From positions 1 to 38,681 of the forward strand of contig CAYUJV010000013.1 of the NCBI GenBank assembly GCA_964445085.1: DNA of 38,681 nucleotides. The letters run 5' to 3'. A program made the position numbers and the translations under genes. This stretch comes from Thiobacter sp964445085. Lineage in GTDB: Bacteria; Pseudomonadota; Gammaproteobacteria; Burkholderiales; Thiobacteraceae. Positions 7,516-14,829 of the stretch are shown in pieces (positions within the stretch are counted from its first letter, which is position 1; each line of letters starts with the position of its first letter). The notes under the pieces were generated by a model, which searched no databases, was not told the DNA's origin, and was given only the letters and a program-made list of their open reading frames with translations.

Positions 7516-7953
7516 TCAGGACTTCCTGAGCTTGGCCTGGACCTCGGCCGCGCGCACGTCGGCCATCAGCTTGTCGAGCACGCCGTTCACGTATTTGTGG
7601 CCGTCCGTGCCGCCGTAGGCCTTGGCCAGTTCCACCGCCTCGTTGATCACCACGCGGTAGGGCACGTCGAGGCAATGGAGGCCTTCGTAGGCGCCGATGA
7701 GGAGGATGGCGTGCTCGATCGGACTCAGCTCCGCGACGGGGCGGTCGAGGTGCGCGGCCAGCCTGGCGTCGAGCGCGTCCACTTCAGCGGCCACCCCCTT
7801 GAGCAGCGCCAGAAAATATTCGTCGTCGACCGTCTCGAAGCCTTCCTCACCACGCAGATTCCTGGCGATGTCGCCCACCGGATTGGCGGTGAGCTTCCAT
7901 TCGTAGAGTGCTTTGAGCGCAAGCTCGCGCGCCTTGCGCCGGCTTTTTTTCAT
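7516..7953 (-). CDS. nusB: transcription antitermination factor NusB
   Basis: Binds boxA RNA with NusE (S10) to support rRNA antitermination. The 145-residue all-helical protein starts MKKSRRKARELALKALYEW and contains the PYRVVINEAVELAKAYGG and HKYVNGVLDKL blocks that define the family. The ATG at 7951-7953 is the natural start. It follows ribH by 40 bases on the same strand, the widespread ribH-nusB pairing. Confidence 0.97.
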   Translation of the reverse strand: MKKSRRKARELALKALYEWKLTANPVGDIARNLRGEEGFETVDDEYFLALLKGVAAEVDALDARLAAHLDRPVAELSPIEHAILLIGAYEGLHCLDVPYRVVINEAVELAKAYGGTDGHKYVNGVLDKLMADVRAAEVQAKLRKS

Positions 7954-7993
7954 GGGTGATCCGAATATGTCTTGGAAAGAACAGGGGTGAAAC

Positions 7994-8464
7994 TCAGAGC
8001 TTTTTGAGGAGCCTGGCCATTTCCACCGCCACCATGGCGCAATCGCGGCCCTTCTCCTCCATGCGCGCCAGGGCCTGGTCGTCGGTGTCGGTGGTGAGGA
8101 TGCCGTTGGCGATGGGCACGCCAGTGTCGAGCTGCACCTGGGTGATGCCGCTGCCGCATTCGTTCGCCACCAGCTCGAAGTGGTAAGTCTCGCCGCGGAT
8201 CACCGCGCCCAGCGCGATCAGCGCGTCGTATTTCTCGCTGTTGGCCATCACCTGCAGCGCCAGCGGCACTTCCAGCGCGCCGGGCACGGTCGCCAGGGTG
8301 GTGTCCTCCTGGCGCACCCCGAGCTTCTCCAGCTCGGCGGCGCAGGCGCCGAGCAGGCCCTCGCCCACGTCGATGTTGAAGCGGGCCATGACGATGCCGA
8401 TCTTGAGGCCGGCCCCGTTGAGATCCTTTTCGATTTCGGTGATGTGGTCGTATTTCTTGGCCAT
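7994..8464 (-). CDS. ribH: 6,7-dimethyl-8-ribityllumazine synthase
   Basis: Condenses 5-amino-6-ribitylamino-uracil with 3,4-dihydroxy-2-butanone 4-phosphate to lumazine, the penultimate riboflavin step; forms pentameric or icosahedral assemblies. The 156 residues include IVMARFNIDVGEGLL, the TVPGALEVPLALQ substrate loop, IALGAVIRGETYHFELVANE and the TGVPIANGILTTD segment. The ATG at 8464 begins nine bases after the ribBX stop. A minus-strand riboflavin block runs ribD-ribE-ribBX-ribH. Confidence 0.97.
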   Translation of the reverse strand: MAKKYDHITEIEKDLNGAGLKIGIVMARFNIDVGEGLLGACAAELEKLGVRQEDTTLATVPGALEVPLALQVMANSEKYDALIALGAVIRGETYHFELVANECGSGITQVQLDTGVPIANGILTTDTDDQALARMEEKGRDCAMVAVEMARLLKKL

Positions 8465-8473
8465 GGCGTCCTC

Positions 8474-9592
8474 TCATTCTTCCAGTTTGTCGGCTTCGAC
8501 CACGTCGGTCGGCAGGATGTAGCCCGTCACTTCCAGGCCGAAACCCTCCAGGCTCGGCATCTTGCGCGGCGCGGCCAGCAGCCGCATCTTGCGCACGTTG
8601 AGGTCCTTCAGGATCTGCGCACCGATGCCGTAGTCGCGCAGGTCCACCTTGGTGGCGGGCTTGTGCATCGGCTGCTCGACGCGGGCCAGCAGGGCTTCGG
8701 TCGACTCCGGCCGGCGGAACAGCAGCATCACGCCGGAGGCCGCCTCGCTGATGGTCTTCATGGCGTGGTGAAGGTTCCAGGAGTGAGCGCTGCCCACGTC
8801 GTCGAGAAAGTCGATGACGGACAGCGGCTCATGCACCCGCACCAGGGTTTCCGCTTCCGGCAGGATCACGCCCTTCACCATCGCCAGGTGCACCTCGCCC
8901 GAGCTCTTGTCGCGATAGGCGATGAGGTCGAATTCGCCGTAGATCGTTTCCACCTTGCGCTGGGCGGCGCGCTCCACCAGGCTCTCGGTCTGGGAGCGGT
9001 ATTCGATCAGGTCGGCGATGGTGCCGATCTTCAGCCCGTGCTGGCGCGCGAACTCGATCAGGTCCGGCAGCCGCGCCATGGTGCCGTCGTCCTTGAGGAT
9101 CTCGCAGATCACCGCCGCCGGCTCCACGCCCGCGAGCGCGGCGAGGTCGCAGCCGGCCTCGGTGTGGCCAGCGCGCACCAGCACCCCGCCCGGCTGGGCG
9201 CGCAGCGGGAAGATGTGGCCGGGCTGGATGATGTCGGTCGGCTTGGCGTCCCTGGCCACCGCCGCCTTGATGGTCACGGCGCGGTCGGCGGCGGAGATGC
9301 CGGTGGTCACGCCCTCTGCCGCCTCGATGGAGACGGTGAACGCCGTGCCGTGGGGCGTCTGGTTGTCCGACACCATCTGGCGCAGGCCGAGCTGCTTGCA
9401 GCGCGCATCGGTGAGCGTGAGGCAGATCAGGCCGCGGCCGTACTTGGCCATGAAGTTGATCGCCTCCGGCGTGACGAACTCCGCCGCCATGACGAGGTCG
9501 CCCTCGTTCTCGCGGTCTTCCTCGTCCACCAGGACGACCATTCTGCCGGCCTTGATCTCGGCGATGATGTCTTGAATCGGGCTTACTGCCAT
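8474..9592 (-). CDS. ribBX: DHBP synthase with degenerate RibA-like domain (RibBX type)
   Basis: The N-terminal domain (about 1-205) is 3,4-dihydroxy-2-butanone-4-phosphate synthase, making the four-carbon precursor of riboflavin from ribulose 5-phosphate; it keeps DEEDREN (23-29), GRGLICLTL and AGHTEAGCDLA. The C-terminal domain (about 210-372) is like GTP cyclohydrolase II and still has DYGIGAQILKDLNV, but it has no cysteine at all, so the three zinc-binding cysteines of active RibA and the RCDCG signature are gone. This is the RibBX form known in Proteobacteria, in which the second domain is not a working cyclohydrolase. A true ribA should therefore exist elsewhere. Start is ATG at 9590-9592. 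Confidence 0.93.
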   Translation of the reverse strand: MAVSPIQDIIAEIKAGRMVVLVDEEDRENEGDLVMAAEFVTPEAINFMAKYGRGLICLTLTDARCKQLGLRQMVSDNQTPHGTAFTVSIEAAEGVTTGISAADRAVTIKAAVARDAKPTDIIQPGHIFPLRAQPGGVLVRAGHTEAGCDLAALAGVEPAAVICEILKDDGTMARLPDLIEFARQHGLKIGTIADLIEYRSQTESLVERAAQRKVETIYGEFDLIAYRDKSSGEVHLAMVKGVILPEAETLVRVHEPLSVIDFLDDVGSAHSWNLHHAMKTISEAASGVMLLFRRPESTEALLARVEQPMHKPATKVDLRDYGIGAQILKDLNVRKMRLLAAPRKMPSLEGFGLEVTGYILPTDVVEADKLEE

Positions 9593-9644
9593 GAGGCGCT
9601 TTCTGGTTCCGGTCAGCCTTTGGGGGCTGGAATTATCGCACTTT

Positions 9645-9725
9645 ATTGCACCACGGAGTACGCGGAGGCCACACAGGGTTTTGATCAGAAAAAACTCCGC
9701 GTCCTCCGCGTACTCCGTGGTTCAG
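9645..9725. repeat. dispersed palindromic element, copy 1
   Basis: Arms CCACGGAGTACGCGGAG (9651-9667) and CTCCGCGTACTCCGTGG (9704-9720) are perfect inverted repeats of 17 bases around a 36-base A/T-richer centre. Flanks ATTGCA on the left and TTCAG on the right are shared with copy 2 at 17354-17435. It fills the ribE-ribBX gap, and the ribE stop codon (9722-9724) lies in the shared right flank. No FMN riboswitch is visible here. Confidence 0.9.
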
Positions 9726-10318
9726 ATTTGCTTTACGTAGTTCAGCAATCGCTCCGCGTAGCGCGCCAAAAGATCCACCTCCAGATTGACCCGGCTGCCG
9801 GGCTTGAGATGCTTGAGCGTGGTCACTTCCAGCGTGTGCGGGATCAGGTTCACGGCGAAGCGCTCGCCCTCCGCCTGGTTGACCGTGAGGCTCACGCCGT
9901 TGACCGTGACCGAGCCCTTGGGCGCGATGTATTTGGCCAGTTCAGACGGCGCCTCCACTTCCAGCCGGAAGCAGTCGCCGGCCGGCTCGAAGCGGGTCAC
10001 CGTGCCGACGCCGTCCACGTGGCCCGATACCAGATGCCCGCCGAGGCGATCCGCCAGCCGCAGCGCTTTTTCCAGGTTCACTTCGCCGTCGAGCTCGAAG
10101 CCCACGGTGCAGCGCAGGGTTTCGGCGGACACGTCCACCTCGTAGCTGCGCTGCCCCAGGCCGATGACGGTCAGGCACACGCCGTTGGCGGCGATGCTGT
10201 CCCCGAGTTGCACGTCGCTCAGGTCCAGCGCACCGGCGTCGATGGTGAGGCGCACGTCCTGGCCGCGCGGGGTACGGGCGGCGATCTTTCCTACGGCTTG
10301 CACGATACCGGTAAACAT
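9722..10318 (-). CDS. ribE: riboflavin synthase, alpha subunit
   Basis: Dismutates two 6,7-dimethyl-8-ribityllumazine molecules to riboflavin and the pyrimidine precursor. The 198 residues start MFTGIVQAVGKI and contain two lumazine-binding repeats: the first with SIAANGVCLTV, the second with SVTVNGVSLTVN, and HLVSGHVDGVGTV between them. It starts four bases after the ribD stop, so the two are coupled. Its TGA stop is supplied by the edge of a dispersed palindrome, so the final residues may reflect that insertion. Confidence 0.96.
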   Translation of the reverse strand: MFTGIVQAVGKIAARTPRGQDVRLTIDAGALDLSDVQLGDSIAANGVCLTVIGLGQRSYEVDVSAETLRCTVGFELDGEVNLEKALRLADRLGGHLVSGHVDGVGTVTRFEPAGDCFRLEVEAPSELAKYIAPKGSVTVNGVSLTVNQAEGERFAVNLIPHTLEVTTLKHLKPGSRVNLEVDLLARYAERLLNYVKQI

Positions 10319-10322
10319 TCGC

Positions 10323-11420
10323 TCAACTCGCCCGTGTCTGGTTCACTCGCGCAATGATACGCAGATCGTTGCCGACCATGCGCAGGTCGCGCATCTTCAA
10401 TTCGATCCTGTCTTCCATGCGCTGCAGCTCCGGCAGCGCGAACAAGCCGCGCGCGCTGCTGCCCAGGATGCTCGGCGCCAGATACAGCACCAGCTCGTCC
10501 ACCAGGCCCGCTTCGAGGAAGGCCCCGTTCAGCGTCGCGCCCGCCTCGATGGTGACCTCGTTCATGCCCTGCTCGGCGAGCCACAACAGCAGCCGCGCCA
10601 GGTCCACATGCTCGCCCGCGCCGCCCAGCTCGACGACCTCGACACCCGCCTCGCGCAGGGTGGAGATGGCGTCCTGGTCCTCGCTGGCCGTCACCACGAC
10701 TGTGCCGCCGCGCAGGATGCGCGCCGTCGGCAAAATGCTCAGGTGGGAGTCCACCACCACGCGCCGGGGCTGGCGCGGCGTGTCGATGTCGCGCACGTTC
10801 AGCTGCGGATCGTCGGCGAGCACGGTGCCGGCACCGGTGAGCATGGCGCAGGAGCGTGCGCGCAGGCGCTGCACGTCCAGGCGCGCCGCCGGCCCGGTGA
10901 TCCATTTCGAGAGGCCATTGGCCAGCGCCGTGCGGCCGTCGAGACTCGCCGCGCATTTCATGCGCACCCACGGCCGACCGCGGGTCATGCGCGAGACGAA
11001 GCCGAGGTTCAGTTCGCGCGCTTCGGCTTCGAGCAGCCCGACTTCCACCGTGATGCCCGCCTCGCGCAGGCGCTCGATGCCGCGGCCGGACACCAGCGGA
11101 TTCGGGTCCTCCATCGCCACCACCACCCTGGCCACGCCGGCGGCGATGAGGGCATCGGCGCAGGGCGGCGTCCTGCCGTGGTGAGCGCAGGGCTCCAGAG
11201 TGATGTACGCCGTCGCGCCATGGGCCAGGTCGCGGGCCGCAGCCAGCGCATGGGCTTCGGCATGGGCCTCGCCGGCGCGCTGGTGGAAGCCTTCGCCCAC
11301 CACCACGCCGTCGCCCACGATGACGCAGCCCACGCGCGGATTCGGGCTGGTGGAATACAGCCCCCGCTCCGCCAGACGCAGGGCGCGGGTCATGAATTCA
11401 TGGTCGGCAACGGAAAACAT
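10323..11420 (-). CDS. ribD: bifunctional riboflavin deaminase/reductase
   Basis: Carries out the second and third steps of riboflavin synthesis: deamination of the pyrimidine and reduction of the ribosyl side chain. The 365-residue product has an N-terminal zinc deaminase domain with HAEAHAL (about 50) and PCAHHGRTPPC (about 75-85), and a C-terminal RibD reductase domain from about 145 with MKCAASLDGRTAL and LTGAGTVLADDPQLNVR. Length and both active sites are normal. It lies 41 bases after nrdR and ends four bases before ribE. Confidence 0.96.
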   Translation of the reverse strand: MFSVADHEFMTRALRLAERGLYSTSPNPRVGCVIVGDGVVVGEGFHQRAGEAHAEAHALAAARDLAHGATAYITLEPCAHHGRTPPCADALIAAGVARVVVAMEDPNPLVSGRGIERLREAGITVEVGLLEAEARELNLGFVSRMTRGRPWVRMKCAASLDGRTALANGLSKWITGPAARLDVQRLRARSCAMLTGAGTVLADDPQLNVRDIDTPRQPRRVVVDSHLSILPTARILRGGTVVVTASEDQDAISTLREAGVEVVELGGAGEHVDLARLLLWLAEQGMNEVTIEAGATLNGAFLEAGLVDELVLYLAPSILGSSARGLFALPELQRMEDRIELKMRDLRMVGNDLRIIARVNQTRAS

Positions 11421-11429
11421 CGACTTTCA

Positions 11430-11507
11430 CCACCAGAGCGCGGCGACGGAAGAAAACGCCATCACTGCTTTTTCGCTTTTCCTCTGTGCCTCTGGGTCTC
11501 TGTGGTG
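11430..11507. repeat. degenerate palindromic element forming the nrdR 3' end
   Basis: Edges CACCAGAG (11431-11438) and CTCTGTGGTG (11498-11507) are imperfect inverted repeats; inside, CTCTGTG and GTCTCTGTGG reflect the ACAGAGACACAGAG type of dispersed intergenic repeat. It spans the nrdR-ribD junction and encodes the last NrdR residues, TTETQRHRGKAKKQ. Confidence 0.6.
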
Positions 11508-11950
11508 CCAAGATCCTTGAGCACCTCGCGGAAATCCTCCACGTCCTCGAAGCTGCGGTACACCGAAGCGAAGCGGATGTAGGCGACCTTGTCCAGCTTG
11601 TACAACTCCGCCATCACCATCTCGCCGATGCGCCGCGCCTCCACCTCGCGCTCGCCCAGGCTGAGCAGTTCCTGGCCGATGCGGTCGATGGCCGCGTCCA
11701 CGTACTCGGTCGGCACCGGCCGCTTGTGCAGCGCGCGCATGAAGCTGGTGCGCAGCTTGTCCTTGGAGAACTCCTCGCGGATGCCGTTCTGTTTGACCAC
11801 CTGCGGCATGCGCAGCTCCGCCGTCTCGTAGGTGGTGAAGCGCTTGTTGCACTCCGCGCAGCGGCGACGCCGGCGAATGCTGTCGCCCTCCTCGCTCACG
11901 CGGGAGTCGATCACTTGCGTGTCGAGGGAACCGCAGAAGGGACACTTCAT
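11462..11950 (-). CDS. nrdR: transcriptional repressor NrdR
   Basis: Zinc-finger, ATP-cone repressor of ribonucleotide reductase operons that senses ATP/dATP. The 162 residues start MKCPFCGSLDTQVIDSR; the zinc ribbon uses Cys3, Cys6, Cys31 and Cys34 (CAEC), followed by RRRRRC-type basic residues and the ATP-cone (about 49-139, VVKQNGIREEFSKDKLRTSF). The C-terminal 14 residues come from an inserted palindromic repeat and are not part of the conserved protein. It lies between glyA and ribD, its usual place in betaproteobacteria. Confidence 0.96.
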   Translation of the reverse strand: MKCPFCGSLDTQVIDSRVSEEGDSIRRRRRCAECNKRFTTYETAELRMPQVVKQNGIREEFSKDKLRTSFMRALHKRPVPTEYVDAAIDRIGQELLSLGEREVEARRIGEMVMAELYKLDKVAYIRFASVYRSFEDVEDFREVLKDLGTTETQRHRGKAKKQ

Positions 11951-11963
11951 GCTTGAGCTCGTG

Positions 11964-12030
11964 GCGGGTAGGGGCTAGCCGGTAGCAAAAACAAGACGCT
12001 CGTCATGACTACCCGCTACAGGCTACCGGC
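11964..12030. repeat. inverted-repeat cluster between glyA and nrdR
   Basis: GCGGGTA (11964-11970) and GCCGGTAGC (11978-11986) on the left match TACCCGC (12010-12016) and GCTACCGGC (12022-12030) on the right. The pairs are crossed rather than nested, so two alternative hairpins can form. The right edge overlaps the last bases of glyA. A partial terminator or a remnant of a dispersed repeat are both possible. Confidence 0.5.
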
Positions 12031-13273
12031 CGTACACCGGAAACTTCGCGCACAGCGCCTGCGCGTCCTTGGCCACGCGGGCGATCACGCCCTCGTCCGC
12101 CGGCGCGTCCAGCACGTCGGCGATCAGGTTCGCCAGGTGCTCGGCCTCGATCTCCTTGAAGCCGCGGGTGGTCATGGCCGGCGTGCCGATGCGGATGCCG
12201 CTGGTGACGAAGGGCTTTTGCGGATCGTTGGGGATCGCGTTCTTGTTCACGGTGATGTGGGCGCGGCCGAGGGCGGCTTCGGCGTCCTTGCCGGTCAGAT
12301 TCTTGGCGCGCAGGTCCACCAGGAACAGGTGCGAATCGGTGCGGCCGGAGACGATGCGCAGGCCGCGCTCCTGCAGCACCTTGGCCATGACCCGGGCGTT
12401 GGCCACGACCTGCTCCTGATAGTGCTTGAAGTCGCGGCCCTGTGCTTCCTTCAGCGCCACCGCCTTGGCCGCGATCACGTGCATCAGCGGGCCGCCCTGG
12501 GTCCCGGGAAAGATGGTGGAGTTGAGCGGCTTCTCGTACTCGGCCTTGGCCAGGATGATGCCGCCGCGCGGGCCGCGCAGGGTCTTGTGGGTGGTGCTGG
12601 TGACGAAGTCGGCGATGCCCACCGGGCTCGGGTAAACGCCCGCCGCGATGAGACCGGCGTAGTGGGCCATGTCCACGAACAGCAGCGCGCCGACGGAATC
12701 GGCGATCTCACGGAAGCGCTTCCAGTCGATCACCAGCGAATAGGCGGAGGCGCCGGCCACGATCATCTTCGGCCGGTGTTCGGAGGCGAGGCGCTGCACT
12801 TCGTCGTAGTCGATGGCTTCGGTCTCGGGGTGCAGGCCGTAGGTCACCGCCTTGAACCACTTGCCGGAGAAGTTCACCGAGGCGCCATGGGTCAGGTGGC
12901 CGCCGTGGGCGAGCGACATGCCGAGAATCGTGTCGCCCGGCTGCAGCATGGCGAAATACACCGCGGCATTGGCCTGGGAGCCGGAGTGGGGCTGGACGTT
13001 GGCGTACTCGGCGCCGAACAGCGCCTTGGCGCGGTCGATGGCCAGCTGCTCGGCGATGTCCACGTACTCGCAGCCGCCGTAGTAGCGCTTGCCCGGATAG
13101 CCTTCCGCGTACTTGTTGGTCAGCACCGAGCCCTGGGCCTGCATCACCGCCGGGCTGGTGTAGTTTTCGGAGGCGATCAGCTCGATGTGGTCTTCCTGGC
13201 GCTGACGTTCCTGTTCCATCGCGGCCCACAGCTCGGGGTCGACGGATTGAATGGTGTGGGAGGCGCTGAACAT
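12023..13273 (-). CDS. glyA: serine hydroxymethyltransferase
   Basis: PLP enzyme that interconverts serine and glycine with tetrahydrofolate, supplying one-carbon units. The 416-residue product has the ENYTSPAVMQAQGSVLTNKYAEGYPGKR region split across the substrate site, SGSQANAAVY, and the PLP lysine in the TSTTHKTLRGPRGG motif. The ATG at 13271-13273 follows GGGAAAGG-like purines on the minus strand; a longer frame from 13339 runs through the promoter. It heads the cluster glyA-nrdR-rib-nusB-thiL-pgpA-cinA. Confidence 0.98.
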   Translation of the reverse strand: MFSASHTIQSVDPELWAAMEQERQRQEDHIELIASENYTSPAVMQAQGSVLTNKYAEGYPGKRYYGGCEYVDIAEQLAIDRAKALFGAEYANVQPHSGSQANAAVYFAMLQPGDTILGMSLAHGGHLTHGASVNFSGKWFKAVTYGLHPETEAIDYDEVQRLASEHRPKMIVAGASAYSLVIDWKRFREIADSVGALLFVDMAHYAGLIAAGVYPSPVGIADFVTSTTHKTLRGPRGGIILAKAEYEKPLNSTIFPGTQGGPLMHVIAAKAVALKEAQGRDFKHYQEQVVANARVMAKVLQERGLRIVSGRTDSHLFLVDLRAKNLTGKDAEAALGRAHITVNKNAIPNDPQKPFVTSGIRIGTPAMTTRGFKEIEAEHLANLIADVLDAPADEGVIARVAKDAQALCAKFPVYGR

Positions 13274-13317
13274 GGGAAAGGTCTCAAGTCTTTGAAAAAA
13301 TGGGGAAGAAAACGCGC

Positions 13318-13326
13318 ATTTTAGCA
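13318..13326 (-). promoter_or_regulatory. extended -10 promoter of glyA
   Basis: On the minus strand TGC-TAAAAT forms an extended -10 (TG one base before the hexamer), about 45 bases before the glyA ATG. The -35 region is poor, which an extended -10 can offset. Confidence 0.5.
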
Positions 13327-13372
13327 CGCCGGGGGGCACCGAGACAGCGGCCCCGCCGGTTCCCGGCCGGAG

Positions 13373-14161
13373 CTACTTTTCCGCCCGGTCGGCGAGCTTG
13401 GCGAGCTCCGCCCGCAGCCTGGCCACTTCCAGCCGCAGCTCCTTGATGTCCTGATGCATTTCGTGGCGCAGACGCTTCTCGTCCTCGCCGATGAAGAAGG
13501 CGGCGAAGCTCGCCGTCACCAGGGACAGCATGGCGAAGCCGACGATCACCATGAGCACCGCGAGGAAGCGCGAGGCGGTGGTGCTCGGAATCACGTCGCC
13601 GTAGCCCACGGTGCTGCCGGTGACGAAGGCCAGCCACAGCCCCTCGCCGAAGGAATGCACGGTCGGCTCCAGCCAGTAGAAGGCGCCGCCGCCGAGGGCG
13701 AACACCAGGACGCCCCAGCCGAGCAGGAAGGGCACGGATGCCGGCGTCAGCACCTGGCGCATGGCGCTGAGGGCGCGGGCGAACACCATGGACACGTAGG
13801 CCAGCCGCACCAGCCGGACAAGGGGAAACCAGTCGGCGCCGAGGTTCCACAGGCTGAACACGGCGCTGGCGACGATCAGCAGGTTGAGCCAGTTGTGCAG
13901 CACGTACAGGCCGCGCTGGCGGGTCACCCGCAGCATCCACAGGAACTCGGCGCCGAAGGCGAGCGCAATGACACCGTCGAGCGCGCGCCCGACCCCGTGC
14001 AGGAGGCCCTGGGCGTAGGCCGCCTCCAGGTAGAAGGACGGCAGGGCGAGCAGCGCGACCAGCACCATCACCCAGTGCAGGCGCTTTTCCCACAGATAGG
14101 CTTCCGGCGCGTCATGGGGCGGCACGCCGCCCATGCCCACCAGATTGCGAAGCGTGCTCAT
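13373..14161 (-). CDS. voltage-gated-type potassium channel, six-TM
   Basis: Inner-membrane ion channel of 262 residues. The selectivity filter TVGYGD (in FVTGSTVGYGDVIPS) is exactly that of potassium channels. Hydrophobic segments fit S1 (WVMVLVALLALPSFYL), S2, S3 (WLNLLIVASAVFSLW), an S4-like stretch with spaced arginines (RLVRLAYVSMVFARAL), S5, pore and S6 (FLAVLMVIVGFAMLSLVTASF). The last 40 residues are a charged coiled coil (RLRHEMHQDIKELRLEVARLRAEL), likely for tetramer assembly; no RCK domain is present. The ATG at 14161 is preferred to the upstream in-frame ATG at 14254. It is divergent from the TRAP genes. Confidence 0.88.
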   Translation of the reverse strand: MSTLRNLVGMGGVPPHDAPEAYLWEKRLHWVMVLVALLALPSFYLEAAYAQGLLHGVGRALDGVIALAFGAEFLWMLRVTRQRGLYVLHNWLNLLIVASAVFSLWNLGADWFPLVRLVRLAYVSMVFARALSAMRQVLTPASVPFLLGWGVLVFALGGGAFYWLEPTVHSFGEGLWLAFVTGSTVGYGDVIPSTTASRFLAVLMVIVGFAMLSLVTASFAAFFIGEDEKRLRHEMHQDIKELRLEVARLRAELAKLADRAEK

Positions 14162-14184
14162 GGGGCCATGGTAGCAGGACGGCA

Positions 14185-14215
14185 TTCGACGGCAAACGGC
14201 GCACCTGCCTATAAT
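14185..14215 (+). promoter_or_regulatory. promoter of the TRAP membrane genes
   Basis: A perfect -10 TATAAT (14210-14215) lies about 38 bases before the dctQ ATG. The best -35 is TTCGAC (14185-14190) at a long 19-base spacing, so strength is uncertain. Confidence 0.5.
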
Positions 14216-14253
14216 TCCGCACCCCCGGGTCCGTCCCGGCACCGAACAGAACA

Positions 14254-14829
14254 ATGAAACCCCTGCTCGCTCTCGCCCACGCCATCGACCGCCTCAATGA
14301 GCGCGTCGGACGCCTGGTCCAATGGCTCATCCTCGCCATGGTGCTGATCAGCGCCGGCAATGCCGTCAGCCGCAAGCTGTTCAGCCTGAGCTCGAACGCC
14401 TTCCTCGAAATCCAGTGGACCCTGTTCGCGGCGGTGTTCCTGCTGGCCGCGGGCTACACCCTCCGGCGCAACGAGCACGTGCGCATCGACGTGCTGAGCG
14501 GCCGGCTCGGCCCGCGCGGCCGGGCCTGGCTCGACCTGTTCGGGGGCCTGTTCTTCCTGCTGCCGCTGACGCTGGTGGTGCTGTATTACGCCTGGCCGTT
14601 TTTCGTGGACTCCTGGCTGTCGCAGGAGCATTCCGACAATCCGGGCGGGCTCATCCTCTGGCCGGGCAAGCTGCTGATCCCCCTCGGCTTCGCCTTGCTG
14701 CTGCTGCAGGGCGTGGCGGAAACCGTCAAGCGCGTCGGCTTCCTGCTCGGCATGGAGCCGCCCGAGGCGCCCGCGCACTCGCCGCTGACGGAGGACATGG
14801 TGCTGCGCGACGACAGGGAGCGCGACTGA
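14254..14829 (+). CDS. dctQ: TRAP transporter small membrane subunit (DctQ)
   Basis: Small integral-membrane subunit of a tripartite, sodium-driven uptake system. The 191 residues contain four hydrophobic segments (WLILAMVLISAGNAVSR; FAAVFLLAAGYTLRR; LFGGLFFLLPLTLVVLYY; LLIPLGFALLLLQGV) and the DctQ hallmarks LEIQW and RRNEHVRIDVL. Its TGA overlaps the ATG of the large subunit by one base, so both are translated together. Length fits the subgroup found with keto-acid binding proteins. Confidence 0.93.
   Translation: MKPLLALAHAIDRLNERVGRLVQWLILAMVLISAGNAVSRKLFSLSSNAFLEIQWTLFAAVFLLAAGYTLRRNEHVRIDVLSGRLGPRGRAWLDLFGGLFFLLPLTLVVLYYAWPFFVDSWLSQEHSDNPGGLILWPGKLLIPLGFALLLLQGVAETVKRVGFLLGMEPPEAPAHSPLTEDMVLRDDRERD

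Noticed and set aside
9593..9721. FMN riboswitch before ribBX
   Set aside because: The gap holds the palindromic repeat; no RFN-type conserved core is visible.
8180..10357. 725-codon plus-strand frame opposite ribH-ribBX-ribE
   Set aside because: Spans three well-supported minus-strand genes and a repeat; a composition artefact.
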